A stretch of 64,000 bases of DNA, taken from Glebionis coronaria. Its lineage: Eukaryota; Streptophyta; Magnoliopsida; Asterales; Asteraceae. Shown piece after piece: positions 55,391 through 64,000 of this stretch. The stretch spans positions 593,377,895 through 593,441,894 of the forward strand of contig CM046880.1 of assembly GCA_025667525.1 (NCBI GenBank), given 5' to 3'. The notes beneath the pieces were generated by a model that ran no database searches, had not been told where the DNA came from, and saw only the letters and a list, made by a program, of their open reading frames with translations. The translations under genes and the position numbers were made by a program. Numbering within the stretch: position 1 is the first letter of the stretch; each line of letters begins with the position of its first letter.

Positions 55391-58039
55391 ATTTAAAACG
55401 CCCTGACTCGAGTAATTTTTTTTATATAACGAAAAAACTCGATATGGATCCTTTACTTACAAAACATACTCATGAACTACTAAGTCATTTAAACCTGGTT
55501 AATTTAAGACTTCTGAAAACACTGGAGCGTTACAAGCAACATCAAAGTGCAAGGAAAGAGTCGCTCGAATTTTACCGAGCGTAAGCGTCTTCTTTTCTTA
55601 ATGCACTACTAGCTACCATCTGCGAGCTCCAACTTATCTTACAATAACCTTAAAAACATAGAACATAGAACGGTAACTCCTAACGACTTAGTGAGATAAC
55701 AGGGTCTGAGAAATCTTGCAATTCTGTAACGTGGTTCTATAAACAAATAAATCTATATAAGGTGCGACATATAGTCGTCTTGCACCTGTATCATGTACAC
55801 ATATAATTTATGGCATCTCATATGACTAGACGATACTCAATTGTCCTTTCTACGTAATAAATTCCCTAGCCGGCGAGTACTCGTCTTGGGACACTAATCT
55901 AACATTTTGCTTGTTTAATTGGGTCATCCACGAAGTACGTAAGTACTAATTAAAGTACGAGTCATCCACTTAGGACGCTTTGGGCATCCACTTAGGATGT
56001 CATTATCATCCACTTAGGACGCTTAGGACATCCACTTAGGACGCTTGGGTTAACATGACAACTTAACATGATTATATGACCAATTAGGTCAACATAAGTA
56101 CATGACACACTAATATGACTAATCAGGTCAACATGACTACTTGACATGATGGTATGACCATTTTGGTCAACATGACTACTTGACATGATAATATGACCAA
56201 TCTGGTCAACATGATTACTTGGTATGCTAGTATGACCAACCAGGTCAACATGAGTACTTGACATGCTAATGTGACTAATCAAGTCAACATTGCTACTTGA
56301 CATGGTTGTATGACTATTCAGGTCAACATGACTACTTGACATGACAATATGACCACTCAGGTCAAAGGAGTACTGACATGATAAGCCACTGAGGTCAACG
56401 TGATTATTGATGCATTTTTTGGGGCACCATATCCTTGTGTATGATGCTACTTGTGAGCACCTAACTCATAATAACGATGTTCCTTGTGAACATCATGAAC
56501 ATGATGTGATGATCCTTGTGAGCAATCTAAACGTGATAATAATGCTCCTTATGAGATTTATAAACATGATGTGATGCTCCTCGTAAACATACTAAAAATG
56601 ATTTTGATGCGCATTATGGGTGTCCTATACTTCGTTTGCTTTTGGTTAAACCCATATCATGGCATGATAAATAATACTCGACTATTTCTGAATATCTAAA
56701 CATTGCAGCCTTCAGCTACATTCCAAAGCTAAATAAACATTCTTACGTCATGTGTAATCTAATAACATAGATCTAAAACTGTTGATCACCTTTGATCTTG
56801 ATTATGCATCCATAAGCCTTCTAATAGCACTAAAGCATATTATAACCATACTAAGACATTCAGAACTTCATAACTCATATATCTAACATGTATTGGGTCT
56901 AAAACACACAAACATGTTCACATAAGGTGTTATTTCATTGTTGAACACTTTTTATTCAAAGTCCTTTTTATGCAGAATTTCTCCAGTATGCTGCTCTTTG
57001 CTGTTTTTGACCAACTTATACCTGGAATCAAGACCTGAAACTATTTTTGTTGGGAACTAGACTCTCTTGCCTTTCCGGAAAGTTAAAGCACACTATAAAG
57101 GGAGTTACAGTTATTTTTCTATGATTTTTCAAAGTATGCGTAAATTTTTGCAAAGCTTGTTGTCCCGTTTCTAAATATGTCCAAAACGACCTAAAACCCA
57201 TGTTAAGTTATTCTAACTTTTACCAAACTCATAACACATCTTATTAAACATGTTTAGGTCATCTTTCTTCAAATCTTAAGCCAAATTTACATGTTTAGGC
57301 ACCATATTAAGCTCTAGCCAAACACCCACTAATTTAAAATTAACATTCATAACATCTAATAAAAACATAAATTCTTGTAACCTTTTAACCATGATTCAGC
57401 AACTTTATTTTTAACATAATCTCATCTTAATAATACCTTAAATATCATATATAATTGGGTTTATATAACCTCAATTAGCATAAACCCTAATTAGCATAAA
57501 CCCTTAAATCAACTATGGACATGAATTAGAGAAAGATTGCTTACTAACCTTGATGTGGATTTCTACTAACACCATAATACTTGCAAGGCCATACTAAAAT
57601 TCACCTTAAATCATCTCTATGATGATTTCTTCATTATGAGGTTTTCTTTTATCTTCCATCCAAGAACACACACCGAAGAGACGAGTGTTATAAGGATAAT
57701 TCTGGACTTGTGAGGTTAGTAAGACACGAGGGTATTCATGTAATTTCAGTCCCTAAAAAGGAACTTTCAATTGTGGCAAGAATGATCCCTGTAGGCTAGA
57801 ACAAGGTGGTTCTAGTACTAAAACAAAATGGTTTTAGTATTGATTTGGAATTTTGGTAACTTAGGTCCTCAATTACTTGGGGCACATGATACTTTCTAAA
57901 ACCCTATACTCATAGTATAACTATCTGTTTTGACTAACCAATCACGTAAAACATTCAAACTTATAAAAGTCGTAGTCAAACTTACGCAATTGCATTTTTT
58001 TAATAAAATACCTGATTACACCATTTTTGGTATGTTACA
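55391..58039 (-). repeat. Element F right LTR (5' LTR in its own sense, 2649 bp)
   Basis: Carries the CATCCACTTAGGACG array (about 55922-56048) and the 45-50 bp ATGACCAATCAGGTCAACAT array (about 56071-56405). It lacks the Helitron seen in the left copy. The minus-strand open frame at 55992-56342 encodes HVDLIGH-like repeats purely because of the array. Confidence 0.85.
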
Positions 58040-58481
58040 ACCAAATCCAACACCATTGAACTCCATCACACCCATCCCTGAAGAGAGTATTCCTGAAACT
58101 TTTGTATCAAAATTAGACAAAGGCAATGGGATTGCTGATGAAGCTCAGGCTCCACCTAAGAAGTTAGTAAAGGCTTCAAGGAAACGAAGGCCTAATCCTG
58201 ATGCACCAGTACTAGTTCCTTATGAGATTAATGGGAAAATGTACAAGATGACAGCTAAACAGATTCAAGAGTACTTGGATCGAATGGAGAAGGATAAGAC
58301 TAGTGAGGCATCAAGAGCTAAAATCCTCAAGGTGTCTACTGAGTTTGTGAAAGAAGTTGGTGGTGATCTAAAGGAACTTCTCTGTATGGCTGGTGGTCAA
58401 GAATTCATCAAAAAGCAAGCAGAAAAGCTTAAAGCCATTCAATATGCTATGACGAAGAAACAACAACAAAGAAGTGTATAA
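58040..58481 (+). pseudogene. Element G: right part of the extra ORF
   Basis: After the target copy ACCAA (58040-58044) the frame continues for about 145 codons to a stop at 58479: a Lys/Pro linker (KASRKRRPNPDAPVLVPYEI), then a helical block (KMYKMTAKQIQEYLDRMEK). This run is characteristic of extra-ORF proteins of Asteraceae copia elements. The C-terminal block those proteins usually have is absent, so G is truncated here or diverges. Confidence 0.65.
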
Positions 58482-59292
58482 TTAAAACAAGACTTTTCAT
58501 CAGCAGCTTAGTCTGTATGAGAAGAAGCCTATTTGCTCACTTATTACAAAATAGACTTAGGTATATTTTATATCAAAATAGGAAAAGATTGATAGGTCAG
58601 CTTTGTACATATTGATCTTACTGATGGTCAATTCTGTACAAGGTGACCTCTCTGATGGATTTGAATATCAATACGTCTAAGTATATTGTTTAATCTTGAA
58701 CATTATGAAGTCACCGAGTGAATAATAAGTTTGAAGAAGATAAGATGTAATACACACACTTTATCATGACTTACCCTTTTAGGTTAGACAAAGGTATTGA
58801 GCTTGTAAAGGACTTTGCCCTCATACATAGTTTCGGCTAAGACAAGTCTGTACCCGTACCTCAGTTGAAGACAAGAATTGCACATGGAAATTATTTGTCA
58901 CGTACCTAGCCTTAGAGGCTATAAATACGATGCATTGTAAAAGAGAAAATCAAGTTTGTGCACTCAATGCTTTAGTCATTCACAAACAAATTCTCTCTTC
59001 CAAATACGATAGATAACACTTGAGTTATAAACTCATGTTGACTTAATCGTCGAACTTATTAATCGTGAGGATTGATATAGTTCGTTAGTGATATCACAAA
59101 CATACATTGTCTATTCAATCCCTATTGTAGTTTCGCATGCAATAGGGTATAATTCTTTAAATAATAAGAGTTAAACGTTAAAAAACCTTTTGTGTCTTAT
59201 TTACTATAACGTTGTGTTAATTGCATTACTTTACCATGAGTTAGGTTTATACTTATCAATATTAAGTATAACACTAATTACAAGGGACCAAC
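58482..59292 (+). repeat. Possible 3' LTR of element G
   Basis: A TATA box (CTATAAATAC, 58919-58928) with a leader-like stretch, and an end reading CAAGGGACCAACA at 59280-59292, look like an LTR. The best matching start is TGATGGTCA at 58622, giving 671 bp. No polypurine tract precedes it and no partner LTR is in the window, so this is weak. Confidence 0.3.
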
Positions 59293-61290
59293 ATCAGTTT
59301 TTCCTCGGAATTGATTCTTTACCCCTTAATTCTCAAGTTGACCAAAAGAGATTGACCACATAGCTCGTTCTTAGTCTCAATCTAATTTGGATCGTATCAT
59401 CAACCAAATCCAAACTTAAACCTAACTTTGGTGAAGAGTTTTGGACGAAATTGATTTTCTTTTGTCTGGTTTTTGGATCATGCTCAACCCTAACTAATAT
59501 GCTTACAAATGTATCTCATTCTTCTTATATCTCATAAAATCTTGCATTTCGGACTTGAAAGTGCCGTTTGGTTCATAAACCATTGAATTGTTAGTTATAA
59601 GAAACGTTTATTAAAAAAATCATAAATTATAGGAAATATAAAATATTGACATTTGAAAATTTCTAAATTGAAATAGCTACGTATATTTATATTTTGGTTG
59701 ACATAAAGTTATAAGTTTTAAGAAGTGACATATATGAGTGTCAGAAAAACCCGACCCAAATTAAACCTATTTAGGTCAGATTACGCGGGTCAAAAAGATT
59801 TACTCAAGTCAACCCGAGTAACCCGAATAATAAGTAGGGTTGGGTATGAGGTCGAAATTTTTTGATAACTCAATTTCGAGTGGAACCGAATATATATTCT
59901 AATAAAAAATTTATAAATGTCCAATTTAACGTGTAAAGAAATTTATTTATTACTATACCTTTTACTCGTATTTTGGTCCACCCTTACCGAAACAGATCCG
60001 AAACGAATTTACACAATCCGAATTCAAACAATTAGAAACCACTTTTTATAACGTGAAGGCATGAAAACAAGAGAGGTGTAATTATGTTTTCACTTTTTAT
60101 AAGTGGCTTGAAAACCACTATTCGAATGTCAAATGTGTTTCGAAACCACCATTCAAGAACAACATTAAGATTTGTTTGTACTTTTCTATAAAGAACTGTA
60201 ATAAGTAAAGCATTAAGATAAAGAAACAAAGGAATTCAACCAAGTGGCTTACCACAGTTGGTCACAAGGTTCCACTAAATCGTTTTTTTGGAAGATTCTT
60301 TGAAGGTATCCACTTGTATGTCATTGCACGATTCGACCTATTAACCATTAATATTTGTCGTTCTATTTTTTTTTTAAATTCAACTTTAAAAAAGTTCATA
60401 CATCACTCCATTAACAGATACTTATAAAGTTTTTTTCCATTTACACCCATTATCTCAAGTTTTGAATCGAACTAATCCATTGACACAAATAATTCATGGG
60501 AGAAAATTGAGTTATTTGGGCCTGGGGGGATTGACTGTACGAACTGCTAGTTTTCCAATACTTTGATACACTACATATTGGGCTTTATAAAAATTTAGCC
60601 CCATCAAAAGTTACGGGCTCTTTGCAGTTGGGCTCACAATTTATCAATTTGGACTCGCCACACCAAAAATTGGTGTCCTAGGAGTGGGCAAATCGTTTTG
60701 TTTAAACCGGTTGGTTTGAATCAAACAAACGATCAACAAACCCGTTTGGTTTGGAACCGTTTTTGTTTAGATTTTATCCGTTTCGGTTTGGTGTTGACCA
60801 GTTCGGTTCGATTTCGGCTGTTTTAAACTGGTTCAGGCCATTTTGTTAATTCGATTATGAGCGCTGATTTGAGGGTTTTTTAAAAACTGGTTTTTCGATT
60901 CAGATCATGTACGGTTTTTTTTGGCTATCCCTAGTTATGAATACGGGATCTATTAGAACGGATAACACTTAAACACTTGTGATTTGAACCATCCTGAAAA
61001 CCACAATAAGCGGGGTGTTATAGCCTCAATGTGGCTGAACCACCATTGTGGGAAACTACGTACGTGCTCGACACCTTGTGGCTTGTGCTTTTATAATGGA
61101 CCTGGCTTGGTTTTGAGATCTACTTCACATGAGAGCACTTCTCGTTTGTGTCCTAAACATATCCTAAAGATAAAACATAATGATAAATAGCATTGGCTCG
61201 TTTGACCCGACCTTATCAAAGCATGAGGCATATTAGATTCAATGTATGCCTTTTCTTTATTAGATTTTGTGGCAACTAGGTTCACATACG
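59293..61290. other. Intergenic sequence
   Basis: No gene found. A stretch of CCCGACCC/CCCGAATAA type (59745-59830) is ordinary low-complexity plant DNA. At 60679-60932 the ends CTAGGAGTGGGCAAA and, inverted, CTAGGGATAGCCAAA suggest an old MITE, but no target duplication was seen. Confidence 0.4.
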
Positions 61291-61299
61291 TTTTATGAC

Positions 61300-61490
61300 G
61301 TTACTAGCTAAGTCATCATCGCCCCAAGCGCAAAAATACTTTCAACCATACCCCAACCACTTCTTTTATACACCTCGACTACTCCTCACTTTATATCCTC
61401 TTATCGATATGGGATCATTTATAAGTTCCGAGTTTTTGACCCAAAACGTTTCATCGATTCTCTCGTATATTACCCAAACACAAGTCACTA
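61300..61490 (-). pseudogene. U4 snRNA 5'-fragment pseudogene with its promoter (minus strand)
   Basis: The reverse complement aligns with the promoter and first bases of the U4 gene at 63397-63600. It keeps a USE with one change (ATCCCATATCG, 61405-61415), an intact TATA (TATAAAAG, 61363-61370) and a start at 61337 followed by TTTTTGCGCTTGGGGCGATGA. After about 35 bases similarity stops. The U4/U6 pairing and Sm parts are absent, so no functional U4 can be made. Confidence 0.75.
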
Positions 61491-61524
61491 GTTGTCTTTT
61501 CTCACTATGTTTTGCTACGTACTA

Positions 61525-61806
61525 CTCCCTCCGTCCCAAAATTATAGTCCTTCTTTCCTTTTTGGGTTGTCCCAAATTAATTGTCCACTTATAAAACTTC
61601 TAAAAATAGGTAGGAATTTTAGATCGAGATTACTAAATTACCCTTAATTGAATTCATAATTACAAACTTTTGAAAGGTTTTAAATTAATTGGGTAAGGGT
61701 AAAATTGTCTTTCTGTAAAAAGTAAGAGAGAGAAAGCTGAAAAGGTGGTACTTTTCTTAAACTGTGTGTTTTTTGTCGGGGGACAATAATTTTGGGACGG
61801 AGGGAG
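61525..61806. mobile_element. Stowaway-type MITE (Tc1/mariner), 282 bp
   Basis: Inverted termini CTCCCTCCGTCCCAAAATTAT at both ends with TA duplications at 61523-61524 and 61807-61808. These are the classic Stowaway hallmarks. No coding capacity. Confidence 0.93.
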
Positions 61807-61833
61807 TATATTTTTTCTTTGTATATTATGACT

Positions 61834-61887
61834 ATCCCACATCGCTTTAAGGAGTGAAATGAAGTCAGTTTGAAGACTTATAAATAG
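61834..61887 (+). promoter_or_regulatory. U12 snRNA promoter (USE and TATA)
   Basis: USE ATCCCACATCG (61834-61844) is an exact match to the plant consensus RTCCCACATCG. TATAAATAG starts at 61879. The 34-base gap between them is the four-helical-turn spacing of RNA polymerase II snRNA genes. Confidence 0.85.
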
Positions 61888-61911
61888 AAGGCATATGCCT
61901 AGCATTGAAAC

Positions 61912-62088
61912 TTGCCTTAAACTAATGAGTAAGGAAAACAAAGCGAGCGGTGAGAGCCGGTCGCCGCGCAACTCATATTAAAACTTCGGTTTTATTTTCA
62001 GCGCGAAGAATTTATGGAGGGGTCATAGGCTGGCCGAGTGTTGACGCTGCTTACTTTGCAGAACTCACTTGTGCGGGCCTCCCGACAA
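61912..62088 (+). ncRNA. U12: U12 small nuclear RNA (minor spliceosome)
   Basis: The RNA begins 33 bases after the TATA start with TTGCCTTAAACTAATGAG then TAAGGAAAAC, matching the highly conserved 5' part of U12. AAGGAA (61931-61936) pairs with the branch site of U12-type introns. Stem-loops follow (GCGAGCGGTGAGAGCC region; AAAACTTCGGTTTT at about 61979-61992), then an Sm-like site GAATTTATGG at about 62007-62016. A 3' stem-loop contains CTTACTTTGCAG, like the terminal domain of U12. The 3' end is approximate; a near-match to the plant 3' box (CA-N8-AGTTTCA) lies at 62098-62114. Position 1 is T where U12 usually has A. It works in U11/U12 recognition of minor introns. Looks functional. Confidence 0.85.
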
Positions 62089-62255
62089 CCCACCCCCAAT
62101 TAACCCAGTTTCAAATATTTAACTTTGTTCTCTTTTTATCAGTGACATCATGTGACCTTCTACGGAATTACCCAATGAATGTCTAATGCAGCAGACCTCA
62201 TATCATTGTTATATTTGTTTCATTAATCTTAAACTGGTGACTTTTTTTCTTGAAG

Positions 62256-62899
62256 GCGAGAAAACGTATAGGTCGAGGGGCAGAAGACACAAAGTATTGA
62301 TTTAGACGAGCTGCTAGGAAACTCACCACCATGGCCGCCAGCAAGCAGCCCGGTGAGATGTATGCCAGATGATGATAGGGATATTGGGTCATCAGGTGAT
62401 TGTGTAGATAAAGTGATGGTAAACGAATATAGATGGAACACGTGAAACCCGTGGATTTTGGGAAGCAGATAACTCCCGACTGTCGGATTCCTTTTACCAA
62501 AAATATCTCCCTGAACAGTCTTATATATGTTCCAAAGTGGTAACAGATTTGACGTTGCTACTACTGACTCATATGAGCCTCATCTACTTTGGCAATATAA
62601 ATATATAATCGCTCTAGACTTCCAACGGGAATATGTCAAAACATAATAACTTAAATACGAAGCCGATAAGAAGCCCTGAACTAAGGTACATTCATGGCTA
62701 ACCGACAACTATAAAGTTGTAAAATATATTTAGTAATTTATCTTTATTAATGGTTTAAAATGATCCATTACAGTAACAGGACAATGATTCCAAACATAAT
62801 GCCTTTGCCTCCAAGAAAATCGACAAAGTAGCTCCTCAACGAGTCGGGAGGCAGTTAGCTCCTGCAGAAGGTAAAAGGAAAACTTGGATCAGAAAGTAG
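62256..62899 (+). pseudogene. Decayed 3' end of a KIN-14 type kinesin gene
   Basis: After a splice acceptor-like TTTTTTTCTTGAAG ending at 62255, frames carry fragments of the tail of plant KIN-14 kinesins: IDLDELLGNSPPWPPASSP, then DCVDKVMVN, then SFYQKYLPEQS, then NRFDVATTDSYEPHLLWQY (to about 62600). A final piece near 62800-62899 reads VGRQLAPAEGKRK and ends with a stop at 62897. The pieces lie in different frames, with several shifts and an inner stop, and no motor domain is present, so this is a gene remnant. Identification is from memory of KIN-14 C-termini (the group with a calponin-homology domain). An alternative is another kinesin subfamily tail. Confidence 0.55.
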
Positions 62900-63482
62900 T
62901 CAAGTAACAAATGTGCTTCTGGTGTTCTTTTTTTTTAATGTTTGATCATACTCCGTATTTCTTTTATATATACAGAGTGAGAGTGATGAGAGCATTTACA
63001 TGTATCTGTATGGTTCTTTTTTGGTTTTTGTTAATATTTGACTGAAGTGTTTCGAGTATATGTACATGCCACGACAATTTCTGCTGTATGTTTTGCATCA
63101 GTTCATCCTTTACTAACTTGTAGTGTAAAAGCAGCCCTTGGCCCATAAACCAGCTTGTTCCACCGTTGGGAGTCTTCACTTTTTTATTTGTTTGAGGTGA
63201 TTCAACACTACGAGTTTAGACTAAATCTAAAATGAATAGACTGGAGTATAAACCGTTGCAGCTAAGTTATAAAATAGTTTAGCCATTTAACTAATTTGAT
63301 CGATTCAGTTTCGTGTTTATGGAACCGAAAAAAAACCTTGGTTTCACTTCACTTCCTTGGATTTGGTTAAACTGAAGCATTCAAATGAACCTACAGACTT
63401 GTGTTTTGGTAAGAAATATATACAAAGAGAATGTAGAGAATCGATGAAACTTTTTGGGTCAAAAATTTGGAACATATAAATG
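62900..63482. other. Intergenic sequence, possibly former kinesin 3' UTR
   Basis: AT-rich, no gene recognised. From about 63397 onward it is duplicated in inverted orientation at the U4 pseudogene. Confidence 0.45.
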
Positions 63483-63535
63483 ATCCCACATCGACCAGAG
63501 GATGTAAGATGAAGAGTAGGTGAAGCGTATAAAAG
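63483..63535 (+). promoter_or_regulatory. U4 snRNA promoter (USE and TATA)
   Basis: USE ATCCCACATCG at 63483-63493 (exact consensus) and TATAAAAG at 63528-63535, 34 bases apart as in the U12 gene, indicating RNA polymerase II. The start lies 33 bases after the TATA start. Confidence 0.9.
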
Positions 63536-63560
63536 AAGGGGGTTGGGTTTGGTTGAAAGT

Positions 63561-63717
63561 ATCCTTGCGCTTGGGGCAATGACGCAGCTAATGAGGTAAT
63601 AACCGAGGCGCGTCAATTGCTGGTTGAAAACTATTTCCAAACCCCCTCCTTGGCTTTGGTTCTGCCTTAGCCATCGAGAATTTTTGGAAGGACTCCCTTT
63701 TATTAGGGTAGAGTCCT
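63561..63717 (+). ncRNA. U4: U4 small nuclear RNA
   Basis: Starts ATCCTTGCGCTTGGGGCAAT. The 5' region contains the stem II and stem I parts that pair with U6 (GCAGCTAATGAGG near 63584-63596), the 5' stem-loop that binds the 15.5K protein (GAGGCGCGTC region), and TTGAAAACTATTTCCAA. An Sm site AATTTTTGG is at 63679-63687, followed by a 3' hairpin GGACTC (63690-63695) with GAGTCC (63711-63716). The central domain (TTGGCTTTGGTTCTGCC) is variable in plants. Length about 157 nt fits U4. All key elements are present, so it is probably a working gene of the U4/U6.U5 tri-snRNP. Confidence 0.93.
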
Positions 63718-63718
63718 A

Positions 63719-63733
63719 CAATTTTTAGTCAAA
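63719..63733 (+). terminator. Plant snRNA 3' box after U4
   Basis: CA-ATTTTT-AGTCAAA fits the consensus CA-N3-10-AGTNNAA that directs 3' end formation of plant RNA polymerase II snRNAs. Confidence 0.75.
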
Positions 63734-64000
63734 CTTTTTGTTTTTCTTATTTTAGTAGTCATAGGGAATCAACATTTTCGTCACGAATGGTTATGAAATC
63801 GAATGAATGTGTCTACATGACCTAAGTGATAGCGTGACAAAACATATTCAACTCAAACATATTCGACTCATGCTGAGTTAAGATTCAAAGGGTAAAGTCC
63901 AACAATTCAGTCTAATTCAGTCTAATTTTTGTTATGACACAGTTTCTGCTATTCCATGACAGTTTAGATCGAATACACCCTGTGGTATACTCAGTCCCCC
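63734..64000. other. Intergenic sequence
   Basis: No gene or repeat recognised. Short direct repeats (CAACTCAAACATATTC / CGACTC; AATTCAGTCTAATTCAGTCT) near 63850-63925. Confidence 0.4.

Larger units (their letters stand above)
2152..58039 (-). mobile_element. Element F: non-autonomous LTR retrotransposon (LARD-like), split by nested insertions
   Basis: F runs on the minus strand. Its 5' LTR (minus sense) is 55391-58039, 2649 bp. Its 3' LTR survives in three pieces, 2152-2845, 14155-17543 and 54028-54093, separated by element A and element B and containing a Helitron. A tRNA-Met type primer site (TGGTATCAGAGC on the minus strand) lies at 55379-55390, directly next to the LTR. A polypurine tract (TAAGTGGGGGAGAG, minus) lies at 54095-54108. 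The interior is only about 1.3 kb and shows no coding remnant, so F must have moved using proteins from another element. LTR termini are TGTAACA at one end and an unusual CAAGT or TAAAT at the other. The LTR pair is visibly the most diverged in the nest. Confidence 0.8.

Noticed and set aside
55992..56342. Minus-strand open frame encoding regular HVDLIGH-like repeats (also 14260-14481)
   Set aside because: It is generated by the tandem array in the F LTR, which has unit lengths that keep a frame; no start context or homology.
58622..59292. LTR of element G
   Set aside because: Kept only at low confidence: no polypurine tract, partner LTR or target duplication.
60679..60932. Candidate MITE with CTAGG-type inverted ends
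   Set aside because: Ends match only partly and no target duplication is visible; left as a note.

Overview
This window is repeat-rich nuclear DNA of a flowering plant. The repertoire (Athila, Tekay-type chromovirus and SIRE-like copia elements, and copia elements with a very long extra reading frame after pol) suggests the daisy family (Asteraceae); that is inference from remembered families, not a search. No intact host protein gene is visible. The only host genes I can support are two spliceosomal RNA genes near the right end, U12 and U4, plus remnants of a kinesin gene.

About 57 kb (roughly 1006-58481) is one nest of LTR retrotransposons. Element boundaries were read from paired LTRs, primer-binding sites, polypurine tracts and 5-bp target duplications. 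An old copia fragment (G, pieces 1006-2151 and 58040-58481) was hit by F (2152-58039, minus strand, non-coding interior, target ACCAA). The left LTR of F then received an Athila element (A, 2846-14154, target GTTAT), a Helitron (15320-16808, proved by the empty site in the other F LTR) and a gag-only copia element (B, 17544-54027, minus strand, target ATAGT). B holds a Tekay-type chromovirus (C, 18351-51052, target AAGTA), C holds a related but coding-dead element (D, 23397-44849, target CTTCC), and D holds a very young copia element (E, 27769-39296, target GCTGT; LTRs differ at one base by eye). G>F>B>C>D>E is a nest six deep, and LTR divergence broadly falls from outside in.

Coding content: A has gag-pol in one frame with five stop codons. 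C has a gag-pol frame interrupted by three short intron-like segments, the D insertion and four stops, with two catalytic substitutions. E has gag, pol and a 944-residue extra ORF, with three premature stops. B keeps only part of gag. F and D are non-coding or decayed and would have needed proteins from other elements to move.

The right flank (59293-64000) is ordinary intergenic DNA with a Stowaway MITE (61525-61806), a U4 5'-fragment pseudogene on the minus strand with its promoter (about 61300-61490), a U12 snRNA gene (61912-about 62088), a decayed 3' end of a KIN-14 type kinesin gene (62256-62899) and a U4 snRNA gene (63561-about 63717). Both snRNA genes have the plant upstream sequence element and a TATA box 34 bases apart, the RNA polymerase II spacing.

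The observations I rate highest are stem-loops of constant 12-base loop with compensatory stem changes in the leaders of C and D, intron-like interruptions in the C gag, and a short C-rich motif repeated more than twenty times across both non-coding and coding parts of E, with related motifs in B.
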